A stretch of DNA of 64,000 nt from Halopseudomonas sp047631575 (GCF_047631575.1 NZ_JBLIAB010000004.1:248001-312000), one strand, 5' to 3'; shown: positions 31,377 through 40,446, counted from the stretch's first letter. Translations and numbers: made by a program. The notes: a model not told the origin generated them from the sequence alone.

Positions 31377-33938
31377 ATGCGCTTGGGTATTCGTCTGTTG
31401 CTGGCTGTAGCCACTCTCGTGCTGGTGCTCATGTTGGCCGTGGTGCTAGTGGCACGGCAACAACTCTCCGCTGCCGGTATCGATCAGCTTGCCTGGTCTG
31501 GGCCAGGCTGGTCAGCGGGTGCCTTGCGCGTAGAAAGCTTATCTGGCCGTTACATAACCGAGGGCGGTGCACGGCTCAATGTCAGCATTAGTGGGCTGTC
31601 AGTCGATCCGGTCTGGTCTGGGAGGCCTCGCCTGGATACAGTGCGTGCGTCACAGGTGCAGCTTGACTGGCAGCCCTCCTTTAAGGCCCAGCAACAGGCG
31701 GCTTCAGCGATGCCTGATCTGCGCGCTCTCGCGGACAGCCTGCAGTGGCTTCCTTTTTCGCTGCTGGCATTACCCAACATAGATATCCATTTGCCTTGCA
31801 GCACCTCATTCTGCGATCTGTCCACAGGGCTTCAAATCACGCGCCTGGAGGTTGGCATTTTTGCTCTGCAGGCAGAGCTGCTGGCGGCAGAAGGCAGCAT
31901 CACTCTGGACGGTATTTTAAATACGGATGGGGCCGGACTGGAGGCGGATCTAAATCTGGGTCTGTCAGGCCAGCCAGCCGCGCAATTGCAAACCCGTTGG
32001 CTCTATGGAGAGTCCGTTCCGCGCTCATCGGGAGCTCTGACAGTGGCGGACTGGCCACAAGCGGATTGGCTGCTCGCTTATCTGCAGCCCTGGTTCAGTG
32101 GTGCGCAACTGCCGGTGGACGCGCTGCCAACCGGGCTCAGCGTCAATCTGAATTGGTTCTTGGAGCCCGTTGAACGTCCTGAAAGCTTCGCCGGCATGCT
32201 CGATGGGGCGGTCGAGGTGCGCGCTGAGGTTGCCCTTGCCAGCGCCTGGCGTATTCCCCGGGTGGGTACGGCCGAAGGGGAGATGACGCTCGATTTATTG
32301 GGGGATGCAGGTCTGTGGCAACTCAGCGAGGGTCAGCTGCGGTTGCACTTGAGTGAGCCGACGCTGCCGAGTCTGGTTGCGCTGCCGGACCAGACCCGTC
32401 CTATTGCGCTCGAGATCGATGTTCGGGCACGGGAGGCCAGTCAACTGGCTTGGTCCAGTAGCCTGCCCCTGCAACTGAATGTGCAGGTCGAGGGACCGGT
32501 CATCGGGAGTGTGAGCGGGGCGCTGGTGGTGACGTCAGGTTCAGGTTGGCAGGCCGAGTGGGATGGGATGCGTTTGCGAGCCGAGATTGATCGCTACGCG
32601 CTGGGGGCGCTGCAGTTGCGCAAGGTGGAAATCGACTGGCCCTTGGCCGGGCGTGTCGATGGGCAGCAACTGATTCTCGAGTTGGGGTCTGGGGCAGTGA
32701 TGAGTCTGGGGAGCGTTCAGGCAGAGCCTGATCTCGTGATGAAGAACGTGCGCGCCGACTTGGCCGGGCTGGCGCTCATGCTACCCCTTGGGCAGCCCGC
32801 TGGAATAGCAGCATCGGGGCCGCTAACCCTCAGTGCCGCTGAGGTAGAACACCGTCTCTTACACCCGCAAGCCTGGGTATTGCAGGGGCGCTTGGAACGT
32901 GATGGTTCAGTGTTGCGTTGGAAAGGGCGCCTGGCATCGGCCAGCGAACTTGCGGTGGGTCTGGTGTTTGCTTGGCCCACAGGTCAATCCTGGCGGGCAG
33001 ATATGACGCTGGAGCCTACATTTCTGCGCGGAGGAGATCCATTATCAACAATGTTGCGAAGCTGGCCGGAGCTGCTCACGGTGAGCAGCGGGCGGCTGCA
33101 GGGTCAAGTCAGCCTGCATGGCACCGGGACGCTAAACAAAGTTGATGGTCGTCTGGAGCTGAGCGGTGCCGCGGGCATTTACGACCGGGCAAGCTTCGAG
33201 GGACTCACCGCCGCCGTTGATATTGATCTCGCAGGCGACAGGGTACAGCTGCGAATGCCGGCGTTGACGTTGGACTCACTGAATCCGGGTCTACCCATGG
33301 GGCCCCTGAGCGCACAGCTAGGTTACGCCGCATCGATGGCACGCCCGGCAGCGGGTAAACTGACTGTCGATCAGGCGCGTATGGACGTGATGGGTGGGCA
33401 GATATCGCTGGATTCAGGTGTGCTGGACCTGGCCGCAGCGCGTCACGAGATGGTGTTAACTATCCGTGGGGTGAGGCTAGACCGTCTTTTCGAGGCGTAT
33501 CCTGCTGAGGGGCTGCGCGGATTTGGTACTTTGGATGGGCGTTTGCCACTGACTCTCGCCGGTGGTGAGCTGGTGATATCCGAAGGTGAAGTGGATGCGC
33601 GAAAGCCTGGCGGATTTCTCCAGTACCGTTCCGGCAAGCTTGAGAGTCTTGCCACAAGTACGCCGGGTATGCGCCAGGTTGCCCAAGCTTTGGATGATTT
33701 TCAGTATGACCTGCTCAGCGCGGATGTAACCTACGGCGAAGGAGGTATACTCATATTAGGTCTGGAGTTGCAAGGCCGCAATCCGGCAGTTGAAGAAGGG
33801 CGACCAATCCATCTTAATATCCGGCTTGAAGAGGATGTCCCTGCTCTGATGGCCAGTTTGCAGCTGAGTGGACAGGTCAGTGAAGTCATTCAGAAACGGA
33901 TTCAGCAGCGCCTGCTGCAGCGGCGTATGGAGCCGTGA
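31377..33938 (+). CDS. ydbH: YdbH-family intermembrane lipid transport protein
   Basis: 853-residue AsmA-like protein. An N-terminal helix (about 3-26) anchors it in the inner membrane; the rest is a long, repetitive beta-rich periplasmic region that in E. coli YdbH forms a bridge for moving phospholipids to the outer membrane, redundantly with TamB and YhdP. The C-terminal part (SGQVSEVIQKRIQQRLLQRRM) ends in a basic amphipathic helix. Identification rests on the operon: ynbE and ydbL follow within 30 bases, as in E. coli. The ATG at 31377, with AAGGGG upstream, is preferred over the in-frame TTG at 31356. Confidence 0.85.
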   Translation: MRLGIRLLLAVATLVLVLMLAVVLVARQQLSAAGIDQLAWSGPGWSAGALRVESLSGRYITEGGARLNVSISGLSVDPVWSGRPRLDTVRASQVQLDWQPSFKAQQQAASAMPDLRALADSLQWLPFSLLALPNIDIHLPCSTSFCDLSTGLQITRLEVGIFALQAELLAAEGSITLDGILNTDGAGLEADLNLGLSGQPAAQLQTRWLYGESVPRSSGALTVADWPQADWLLAYLQPWFSGAQLPVDALPTGLSVNLNWFLEPVERPESFAGMLDGAVEVRAEVALASAWRIPRVGTAEGEMTLDLLGDAGLWQLSEGQLRLHLSEPTLPSLVALPDQTRPIALEIDVRAREASQLAWSSSLPLQLNVQVEGPVIGSVSGALVVTSGSGWQAEWDGMRLRAEIDRYALGALQLRKVEIDWPLAGRVDGQQLILELGSGAVMSLGSVQAEPDLVMKNVRADLAGLALMLPLGQPAGIAASGPLTLSAAEVEHRLLHPQAWVLQGRLERDGSVLRWKGRLASASELAVGLVFAWPTGQSWRADMTLEPTFLRGGDPLSTMLRSWPELLTVSSGRLQGQVSLHGTGTLNKVDGRLELSGAAGIYDRASFEGLTAAVDIDLAGDRVQLRMPALTLDSLNPGLPMGPLSAQLGYAASMARPAAGKLTVDQARMDVMGGQISLDSGVLDLAAARHEMVLTIRGVRLDRLFEAYPAEGLRGFGTLDGRLPLTLAGGELVISEGEVDARKPGGFLQYRSGKLESLATSTPGMRQVAQALDDFQYDLLSADVTYGEGGILILGLELQGRNPAVEEGRPIHLNIRLEEDVPALMASLQLSGQVSEVIQKRIQQRLLQRRMEP

Positions 33939-33966
33939 CATCCCATCATTTGAAGGAATCACCAGC

Positions 33967-34158
33967 ATGCGATGGCATCTGTTAGCGGGAATGGCAGTGG
34001 CGATATTGCTGTCTGTGGGGTGCACCCCTACGGTTAAGGTTCAGGCGCCCACTGAACCGATCAATATCAACCTGAACGTAAAGATTCAGCACGAAATCTA
34101 CATCAAGGTAGATCGCGAGCTGGACGACCTGTTCAGTGAATCCAGCGGCTTGTTCTAG
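33967..34158 (+). CDS. ynbE: YnbE-family outer-membrane lipoprotein
   Basis: 63-residue lipoprotein with signal peptide and lipobox LSVGC (Cys19), then TPTVKVQAPTEPININLNVKIQHEIYIKV, the conserved core of YnbE. In E. coli YnbE stacks beside the C-terminus of YdbH to complete the bridge to the outer membrane. It sits between ydbH and ydbL, 28 and 11 bases away. Assignment is supported by both sequence and context. Confidence 0.88.
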   Translation: MRWHLLAGMAVAILLSVGCTPTVKVQAPTEPININLNVKIQHEIYIKVDRELDDLFSESSGLF

Positions 34159-34169
34159 AGGATGATGAC

Positions 34170-34514
34170 ATGCGCATAAGTATCCGATTTATTTTGCTGA
34201 TTACAGCATTGATGCTGACCTCGCCGGCCTGGGCGCTGAGTCTCAATCAGGCGATGGGTGCATTAACGGAAGCCAAGGTAGCAGGCGTGCTGGGCGAGCG
34301 CCCCGATGGTTATGTGGGCGTGGTTAAGCCTGGCGGAGAAGCCGCGGAAATTGCCAAGCAGATAAACAATGCACGGCGAGACGAGTACCAGCGCTTGGCT
34401 ACGGAGAATGGAATCAAGGTGCGCGACGTTGAGGCGATTGCCGGCAAAAAAGCGCTGGAGCGCACTCAGCCCGGCCAGTACATTCTGATCAACGGTGTCT
34501 GGATGCCTAAGTAA
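34170..34514 (+). CDS. ydbL: YdbL-family (DUF1318) periplasmic protein
   Basis: 114-residue DUF1318 protein with a signal peptide (MRISIRFILLITALMLTSPAWA). The mature part is LGERPDGYVGVVKPGG, then EIAKQINNARRDEYQRLA, matching YdbL. E. coli YdbL modulates how YnbE and YdbH assemble. It is the last gene of the three-gene operon and is convergent with the DUF3047 gene, six bases from its end. Confidence 0.88.
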   Translation: MRISIRFILLITALMLTSPAWALSLNQAMGALTEAKVAGVLGERPDGYVGVVKPGGEAAEIAKQINNARRDEYQRLATENGIKVRDVEAIAGKKALERTQPGQYILINGVWMPK

Positions 34515-34519
34515 CCGGG

Positions 34520-35176
34520 TTAGTCGGTTGCCGGCAGCCAGCGGATGCTGCCGTACCAGCCGGTGATGGGCTGACCACTGCTATCGCAGTCGGTCATGAT
34601 CGCCAGCCCGTCGATGCTGTCGAGCTCAATGCCATGCAGCGCCTGAAAGTCCGCGCGCACATTGCGGCTCTCGGTCACGGGCTGATCCTGTTGCGGCGCG
34701 CCGCTGCGTAGAGCCAGCATTTGCGCCTGACTGGCGTAGGCATTGGGCCATGCATGACCAACCGGCTGGTTGCTGGACCAAACGTAGTTAACCGCTCTAG
34801 TCCGCCAGATCAGCAAGCCACCATCCTTGACCACGTACAAGCGCACAGGATAATCGTCGCCACTTTTCTGCGTCTCATCGATGCCGTTGAATACCCTGTC
34901 TATCGCCCAGGACCATTCCAGAATCGGTGTATCGCGCAGATCAATGGTCTGCTCCAGGTACAAAGCTGAGGCTGCATCCGAGCATTGCGCTTGAAGCATC
35001 TCCTGGCCGGCGTGTTGAGTCAGCGTGTACCCGGTCTGACCCGTGAAGTCTCGACGTTCCCACTGGAGTATGTCGGATGGTTGCATGAGCGACTCGGCGC
35101 TGACGCCGCTAACCCATACACCCGTCGCAAGCAGCAGAGCACATGCCGTCCATGGGCTACTGCGATTATTTATCAT
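34520..35176 (-). CDS. DUF3047 secreted protein
   Basis: 218-residue protein with signal peptide (about 1-28, ending GVSAES) and a single DUF3047 domain. Recognisable parts are LEWSWAID, GDDYPVRLYVV and a VNYVWSS segment, which point to a galactose-binding-like beta-sandwich. A long open frame extends upstream, but the ATG at 35176 begins the signal peptide. It overlaps the stop of the next upstream gene by 11 bases, so the two may be coupled. Family function is unknown; carbohydrate or envelope binding is a guess. Confidence 0.8.
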   Translation of the reverse strand: MINNRSSPWTACALLLATGVWVSGVSAESLMQPSDILQWERRDFTGQTGYTLTQHAGQEMLQAQCSDAASALYLEQTIDLRDTPILEWSWAIDRVFNGIDETQKSGDDYPVRLYVVKDGGLLIWRTRAVNYVWSSNQPVGHAWPNAYASQAQMLALRSGAPQQDQPVTESRNVRADFQALHGIELDSIDGLAIMTDCDSSGQPITGWYGSIRWLPATD

Positions 35177-35393
35177 CGGCTTTCTCGTTGGCATTCGGGT
35201 TGAGCTTTTGCTCAGCAAGCGCTTTTTCCTGCGCCTTGAATTTCTCCCAGTCTTCCCAGTCATGGGGTGTGCCGGCATGGGGGCGGCCGGGATGCATGGC
35301 TCGTTCCAGGGACTTGCCGCGCAGGCTGGTATCCTTAAGGTCAGCATCATCGCCGTCCAGGCCATACTTTTTTAGAAATTCATCGGCGCGCAT
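35166..35393 (-). CDS. Small hydrophilic hypothetical protein
   Basis: 75-residue protein, lysine- and aspartate-rich, with no signal peptide or membrane segment. Not a family I recognise. It begins MRADEFLKKYGLDGDDADL and ends in an unstructured NPNANEKADDK tail. GGAG lies seven bases before the ATG, and its stop overlaps the DUF3047 start by 11 bases, which favours a real coupled gene over a chance frame. Proteins of this kind occur beside DUF3047 genes in pseudomonads as far as I recall, but that needs a search. Confidence 0.6.
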   Translation of the reverse strand: MRADEFLKKYGLDGDDADLKDTSLRGKSLERAMHPGRPHAGTPHDWEDWEKFKAQEKALAEQKLNPNANEKADDK

Positions 35394-35474
35394 CAGCTTG
35401 CTCCATCTATTCGATTAGACGTTCAGTATGGTCCGGCTGTCGGGGTTTGTCGCAGCAAGCTGTTTCAGGGTCTG

Positions 35475-36479
35475 TCAGGGTCTGTTCAGGGGATCATCAA
35501 GCAGGCCGCCAATTCGAAGCTGCTCATTTGACGCGAACCGCTGGGTAACCAGCTCATTGATTGCCTGCTGTTTATCTGCATCGCTTAGCCCGGGATGGTC
35601 TGCAATCGCCTGGCGTTCTGCGCTGAACTCATCCAGCCTGCGTTGCCACTGTTGGCGCTGCTGGTCGAGCATTTCGAGTCGCCCGGTGGCCTCGGGGCCC
35701 ACCAACGACATTCGCAGTGAGCGAATCTCGCTGGCATCTGCGCCGGCGGAATGAAGCGTGTCAGTCTGTTCGGTCAGTACCTGGTGGATCTGGGGTACCA
35801 GTAGATCCTGCATGTCCTCCGGTAGGCTCTGACGCAGGTCCTCGATCATCGCGCCCTTGTCCTGGCCGGCGATATTGTCATCATGCATGATGGCTAGGCG
35901 TTCCAGAGTGAAGTTGTTGAACACTTCTTCTGCGGCAAAAAAAGCCTGATGGGCCTCGGGACTGAAAATGCGCGCCCGCAGGCGCTGCACCTGATCGGCG
36001 CGAGCTCTTAAACTGTGGACGTCGGCGACGACCGGAAATGCCTGCTCTAGCTCGACTAAATCAGTTTTGTATTCGATGTAGTCATCCAGTATTACCAGGG
36101 CCTGATCGAGTGCCGGCTGCTGTAACCGAGCGGTCAGATGCTGACGGATATTGTCGCTGGCTTGCTCAAAGCTAACTTCGCCGACGGTGGTATAGAAATA
36201 GTCGAACAGGTGACGGATCTGTTCGGTGATCAGCAGATTGCCATTGCGGTCTACTTCCAGCATGCCATCAATCTGGGTGCCAAGTTGCGATTCAATTGTC
36301 GCTGGGGTGACGGGGATGTCTGGGCGTGTAACTGTGACGGACGCCGCGGGTTGGCGTGGAGGGGTTATGTCGTCTGTCGACTGGACACTGGTCTCAGTGA
36401 GTTGAGAATCAGGCGTCAGATAATGCCAGCCGAGCAATAAGGCGGCGGCCAGGAAAGGTACATAGACAAGGGTTCGCAT
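35475..36479 (-). CDS. lif: Lipase-specific foldase (lipase chaperone)
   Basis: 334-residue steric chaperone that folds LipA in the periplasm. The N-terminal membrane anchor (about 2-18) is followed by a Pro/Thr-rich linker (30-60). The Lif signature RxxFDY is present at Arg89-Phe92-Asp93-Tyr94 (RHLFDYFYTTVGE). The rest is helical, matching the long clamp that wraps the lipase. It lies directly downstream of the lipase gene, as in Pseudomonas, separated by 71 bases with a strong hairpin. Residue 334 stops next to a duplicated 10-bp repeat. Confidence 0.92.
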   Translation of the reverse strand: MRTLVYVPFLAAALLLGWHYLTPDSQLTETSVQSTDDITPPRQPAASVTVTRPDIPVTPATIESQLGTQIDGMLEVDRNGNLLITEQIRHLFDYFYTTVGEVSFEQASDNIRQHLTARLQQPALDQALVILDDYIEYKTDLVELEQAFPVVADVHSLRARADQVQRLRARIFSPEAHQAFFAAEEVFNNFTLERLAIMHDDNIAGQDKGAMIEDLRQSLPEDMQDLLVPQIHQVLTEQTDTLHSAGADASEIRSLRMSLVGPEATGRLEMLDQQRQQWQRRLDEFSAERQAIADHPGLSDADKQQAINELVTQRFASNEQLRIGGLLDDPLNRP

Positions 36480-36520
36480 CGACTCTCCGCTGAGTGCGTT
36501 GATCGGGGGGTAACATAATG

Positions 36521-36544
36521 GGCCGGCTCCACGAGGAGCCGGCC
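36521..36544 (-). terminator. Strong hairpin between lipA and lif
   Basis: GGCCGGCTCC and GGAGCCGGCC form a perfect 10-bp GC-rich stem with a four-base loop, in the 71-bp gap between the lipase stop and the foldase start. On the transcribed strand it is followed by CATTATGTT, not a T-run. It should stabilise the lipA 3' end or cause partial termination, giving more lipase than foldase. Confidence 0.65.
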
Positions 36545-36550
36545 ACAGCT

Positions 36551-37480
36551 TTACAAGCCTGCGTTACGCAGCCGGTTGGCGTGCTGACGGTAGACCGATG
36601 TCGGATTGGTTTCGAAAATGCTGGTCAGGCCGAAGACCTGGTTTACTTCGTCCAAATGGTTCATACGGTAATTGTCGCGGATCACCATGCCCAAATGCGA
36701 GCTACAGCGGCCAACCAGACCATCATTGGCTTCAAAACCGAAGGTCAGCGAGGTCGCACCAAGCAGGGCATCAGACACGTCGAAGACGTTGGTCAGCGGG
36801 CTGGTTCCACCCCAGGAGTAGTAACGTACGCCATTGACCGAGTAAGCGCCCTGACCGCAGGACGATGTGGGCAGCCCTTGCGGGAAACGCGCATTGAACT
36901 GCGCAGCGCCTACCGAATTGAGCGATTCGAGGGCGCCCAGGGCATTCTGTGGGCTGGTGGTATTGCTGCCGGAGAGGAAGTTGATCAGTGCGCCAAGACC
37001 GTTGACGATGCCGGCTACGGCTGCTTCACCGGCAGAACCCTCGGGAACATTACGGATAAAGTCGGCGGCCTTGGAGCCCTTGTGGGGTGCTCCGACACTG
37101 GTGACCGAAGCGACCAGATCCGGCCGCACAGCGGCCACATAACGGATGGTGGGCCCGCCATGGCTGTGACCAATCAGATTGACTTTCTGCTTGCCTGAAA
37201 TGGCAACGATACTTTCAACCTGGGCGAGAAGCTGTTCGCCGCGCTTTTCTGAGGTATCGAGCTGGCTGACCGACGTGCTGTACACGGTGGCGCCGCCGCT
37301 GCGCAGTGCAGAGGGAATACCGTACCAGTAATTGACGCCGAGCAGCTTGTCGAAGCCGAGCATGCCGTGGGCCAGTACGATGGGATATTTGGTCTGGGTA
37401 TAGTCGGCCTGGGCTGGGACGCATATAGCTACGGTGGCAATGATGCCCAAGGCTAGAGATAGCCGGGTTCTGTTATGCAT
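36551..37480 (-). CDS. lipA: Secreted triacylglycerol lipase, family I.1
   Basis: 309-residue extracellular lipase. Signal peptide 1-25 ends in PAQA. The alpha/beta-hydrolase triad is Ser106 (GHSHGG), Asp253 (ANDGLVG) and His275 (NHLDEV); the spacing of 147 and 22 residues equals that in mature P. aeruginosa LipA. Oxyanion HGMLG is at 39-43. Cys208 and Cys259 form the expected disulfide. The ATG at 37480 is used; the open frame upstream is spurious. Lif is immediately downstream, and export would be by a type II system encoded elsewhere. Confidence 0.93.
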   Translation of the reverse strand: MHNRTRLSLALGIIATVAICVPAQADYTQTKYPIVLAHGMLGFDKLLGVNYWYGIPSALRSGGATVYSTSVSQLDTSEKRGEQLLAQVESIVAISGKQKVNLIGHSHGGPTIRYVAAVRPDLVASVTSVGAPHKGSKAADFIRNVPEGSAGEAAVAGIVNGLGALINFLSGSNTTSPQNALGALESLNSVGAAQFNARFPQGLPTSSCGQGAYSVNGVRYYSWGGTSPLTNVFDVSDALLGATSLTFGFEANDGLVGRCSSHLGMVIRDNYRMNHLDEVNQVFGLTSIFETNPTSVYRQHANRLRNAGL

Positions 37481-37712
37481 AGGTGTATGTCCTGTGTCGT
37501 GAATCATTGTTTTTCTTATAAGGGCGACAACATCTGATGTATCGCTGAAGCAGCATAGACAGAGGGTTCGGGTAACAGAAGGTTGCCTTAAGGGTAAAAT
37601 AGAAATGACTATATTGTCAGTTTTGTGACCGGCTGGTCGACTGCTCTGCAGTAACACCATTCATCAAAAAAATCCGATGAACGGTAATTCAGAGTATCAA
37701 ATCCTTGCTTCC

Positions 37713-38786
37713 TCAGTGGCCCAGATAGCGCTCGGTCAATGTTTCCCATTCTGGCGATTCGGTTGAACGTAATACCTGCTGTGCGATAGGTGCCCGATAG
37801 GGGCTATCGCTGGGTAAGGCAAAAGCATACAACTGCTGTTCGAAAACGGCTGGGAGGATATCCAGGCGCTGGTTGCCGAGTTGCTGGTTGCGGTACTGCA
37901 TGAGCGCACGGTCATACACCACCGCGTCTGCCTCGCCGCGGTAAACCGCCTGCATCGCGGAAGTTAGATCGGGGTAGGTCTCGCGGTTTATTCGCCCTTC
38001 GCGCAGGTATCGAGCGCTGGCGGTATTGGCGATGGTTGCCACCGTATTGCCCGGTAGATCCTGAGGCACTTCGATCTGCCGCTGCAGATTGCTGACGGTC
38101 AGGGATGAGGTGATCGCGGCGGTGAAGCTGGCGACCATGATCAGGCCGGCAAACATCCAGACCAGTGCAATCAGCCGGCCCGGTAGCGATGTGGGTGCCT
38201 TATCGCCGTAACCTACGGTAGTCATGGTGACAGCAGCCCACCAGAAACTGGCGCCGATACCCTGTATAGGGGTGCCACCAAATTGTTCGGGATTACGCCG
38301 ACGTTCAACTGCCCACAGCAGCAGGCCAACAAAGAGTAACAGCAAGCCCAGGCTGGCGATGAGGCTGACGAACTGCCAGCTGACCAGTGCGCGCAAACTC
38401 TGCCACAAGCCACTCTTGGGGTTATGCGGCACCCCGATCGACAGGCCTGTCTGGTAGAACGGGTGGGCGAAATCGAATCGTGCCTCGCGATCAGCTGTCA
38501 TTGTCAGCGCGCCGACCGCGACATCCACTGTGCCGGATTCCACACCCTGAAGAAGTTCATCGAAGCTCATCTCGACTAATTCATACTCCAGCTCAAGCTC
38601 TTCGGCTATGTTGCGCCAGAGATCGATACTGATGCCCTCCCAGCTGCCATCCTCGCTGGTCATGACAAAAGGTGGTACGGGGGTGATACCCACACGTAGC
38701 GGAGTGCCCGTGGATTGAGCATTGGCAGGCAGCACACAGCACATGAATAGTGCGAAAACCATTAGAACAAAACGTCCTTGATGCAT
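37713..38786 (-). CDS. GluR0-like ligand-gated potassium channel
   Basis: 357-residue ionotropic glutamate receptor homologue. After a signal peptide (1-23) comes a solute-binding lobe (about 28-125), helix M1 (138-158), a pore loop with the potassium filter TVGYGD (190-195), helix M2 (204-224) and a second binding lobe (about 235-350). The inserted pore splits the bilobal receptor exactly as in the cyanobacterial GluR0. FDFAHPFYQTGL resembles the amino-acid receptor family. The ligand is likely an amino acid, but specificity is unpredictable. The ATG at 38786 has AGGG nine bases upstream; the open frame beginning at 38822 is too long. It is divergent from nfeD. Confidence 0.85.
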   Translation of the reverse strand: MHQGRFVLMVFALFMCCVLPANAQSTGTPLRVGITPVPPFVMTSEDGSWEGISIDLWRNIAEELELEYELVEMSFDELLQGVESGTVDVAVGALTMTADREARFDFAHPFYQTGLSIGVPHNPKSGLWQSLRALVSWQFVSLIASLGLLLLFVGLLLWAVERRRNPEQFGGTPIQGIGASFWWAAVTMTTVGYGDKAPTSLPGRLIALVWMFAGLIMVASFTAAITSSLTVSNLQRQIEVPQDLPGNTVATIANTASARYLREGRINRETYPDLTSAMQAVYRGEADAVVYDRALMQYRNQQLGNQRLDILPAVFEQQLYAFALPSDSPYRAPIAQQVLRSTESPEWETLTERYLGH

Positions 38787-38946
38787 GGTCAGAATCCCTG
38801 AGATTTTGTTAGAGCATAGCAAATCATATTGCTTTTATTGGGGTTCGACATACGAGGTACTACGATCGGCGATTCCCATCGCGGTTAATCCGCGAGCAAT
38901 CTGGTAATCTCGCGAGACCGCATAGCAGACGCACAGGAGCGCAATC

Positions 38947-39408
38947 ATGCTGGAGAGCACTTTTATCAACGGATATGCATTCTGGCTGCTGTTCGGCCTT
39001 CTTTTGCTGGCTTCCGAGTTCTTCATGCCGGGTCTGATAGCCGCATTTTTTGGCATCGGCGCACTGGCCGTTGGGCTGCTGACTCTGGTTGGTGTGATAG
39101 AAACGACCAGCGTTCAACTGACGGTCTTCTCACTCCTCAGTCTGTCGGCTTTGTTCGGACTGCGCAGGCACTTCAAGCGATGGCTGCAAGGCACCGAAGA
39201 TAACCCGGCTGTGGCGGACCAGGATGACGCTGGATTTATCGGCGCACGGGTCGAGGTACTGAGTGACTTCAATGATGGCTTTGGCGATGTATTGCTAAAC
39301 GGGGCCAAGTGGGACGCCGAATCGAGCGAACCATTGAGCGCCGGTGAGCATGCCTGGGTGATCGATCATCACGGTATCGTACTCAAGTTGAGTCGACAGC
39401 AGCCTTGA
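38947..39408 (+). CDS. NfeD-family membrane protein
   Basis: 153-residue NfeD short form. Two or three helices (about 8-60) precede a C-terminal OB-fold (about 85-150, with GARVEVLSDFNDGFGDVLLNG). NfeD proteins accompany SPFH/stomatin-like proteins and are thought to assist membrane microdomains or proteolysis. The gene is 60 bases upstream of the stomatin homologue, in the same direction, confirming the pair. Confidence 0.88.
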   Translation: MLESTFINGYAFWLLFGLLLLASEFFMPGLIAAFFGIGALAVGLLTLVGVIETTSVQLTVFSLLSLSALFGLRRHFKRWLQGTEDNPAVADQDDAGFIGARVEVLSDFNDGFGDVLLNGAKWDAESSEPLSAGEHAWVIDHHGIVLKLSRQQP

Positions 39409-39468
39409 AGCGGGGCCGAATACCTATAAATCCTCTAAACCAACATTCCCTTTTACGGAGCATTTGAA

Positions 39469-40401
39469 ATGGATATTGCAACACTGATTTCACTGGCGTT
39501 TCTGGCGCTGGTGATCATTGCGCTGGCCAAGACAGCACGTATCGTTCCCCAGCGATCAGCTTTTATTGTCGAGCGTCTGGGCAAATACGCCAAAACACTG
39601 GAGGCTGGTTTTCACGTCCTGATACCTTTTGTTGACCGGGTGTCATACAAGCATACCCTGAAGGAAGAGGCGATTGACGTGCCCAGTCAGGCCTGCGTTA
39701 CCAAGGACAACATTCAGGTAGTGGTCAATGGTGTGCTCTACTTACAGGTGGTGGATGCCAAGCTGGCCAGTTACGGTATTAACGACTATCGCTATGCGGC
39801 GATGCAGCTGGCGCAAACCACGCTTCGCTCGGTGGTCGGCAAGATTGAGCTGGACAAGACCTTCGAAGAACGTGAAACCATCAATACCCAGGTGGTGCTG
39901 GCGCTCGATGAAGCGGCCAAGCCCTGGGGCGTAAAGGTACTACGTTACGAAATCGCTGACATTGAATTGCCGGCAACCATCCTCGACGCGCTGGAAAAAC
40001 AGATGCGCGCCGAGCGGGAACGTCGCGCGGTGGTTGCTCAGTCAGAAGGCGAGCGGGAAGCCAAGATCAACATCTCTGAAGGTATGAAGCAGGAAACCAT
40101 CAACTTGTCGGAAGCAGACAAGCAGCGTCAGATCAACGAGGCCGAGGGTCGTGCCCGCGAGATCCAGCTGATTGCCGAGGCGACAGCCGAAGGTCTGCGC
40201 CGCGTAGCAGAAGCGATTAATACCCAGGGCGGCAAGGATGCAGTCGCGCTGCGTGTTGCCGAGCAGTATGTGCGTGAGTTTGGCAAGCTGGCCAAAACCA
40301 ACAACACCATGATTCTGCCGGCGGAATTGAGCAATATTGGGGCGGCGGTCGCAGCGATTACCAAGACCATGGAAACGGTCAAGGCGCCTCGGCCCGAGTA
40401 A
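39469..40401 (+). CDS. qmcA: SPFH/Band 7 stomatin-like protein (QmcA)
   Basis: 310-residue SPFH protein with one N-terminal helix (about 4-20) and the Band 7 domain (25-185, IVPQRSAFIVERLGKYAKTL). A long coiled coil follows (about 185-275, rich in Glu/Ala/Arg). The layout fits QmcA (YbbK), a membrane scaffold linked to FtsH in E. coli. It forms an operon with nfeD and is followed by an intrinsic terminator. Function is presumed in membrane organisation. Confidence 0.88.
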   Translation: MDIATLISLAFLALVIIALAKTARIVPQRSAFIVERLGKYAKTLEAGFHVLIPFVDRVSYKHTLKEEAIDVPSQACVTKDNIQVVVNGVLYLQVVDAKLASYGINDYRYAAMQLAQTTLRSVVGKIELDKTFEERETINTQVVLALDEAAKPWGVKVLRYEIADIELPATILDALEKQMRAERERRAVVAQSEGEREAKINISEGMKQETINLSEADKQRQINEAEGRAREIQLIAEATAEGLRRVAEAINTQGGKDAVALRVAEQYVREFGKLAKTNNTMILPAELSNIGAAVAAITKTMETVKAPRPE

Positions 40402-40418
40402 CATACGTCATACAAGAG

Positions 40419-40442
40419 GCCCCGCACTGGCGGGGCTTTTTT
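40419..40442 (+). terminator. Intrinsic terminator of nfeD-qmcA
   Basis: GCCCCGC (40419-40425), a four-base loop and GCGGGGC (40430-40436), followed by six T (40437-40442). Classic rho-independent shape 17 bases after the qmcA stop. The T-run lies on the plus strand, so it serves qmcA rather than the convergent efflux operon. Confidence 0.9.
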
Positions 40443-40446
40443 GTGG

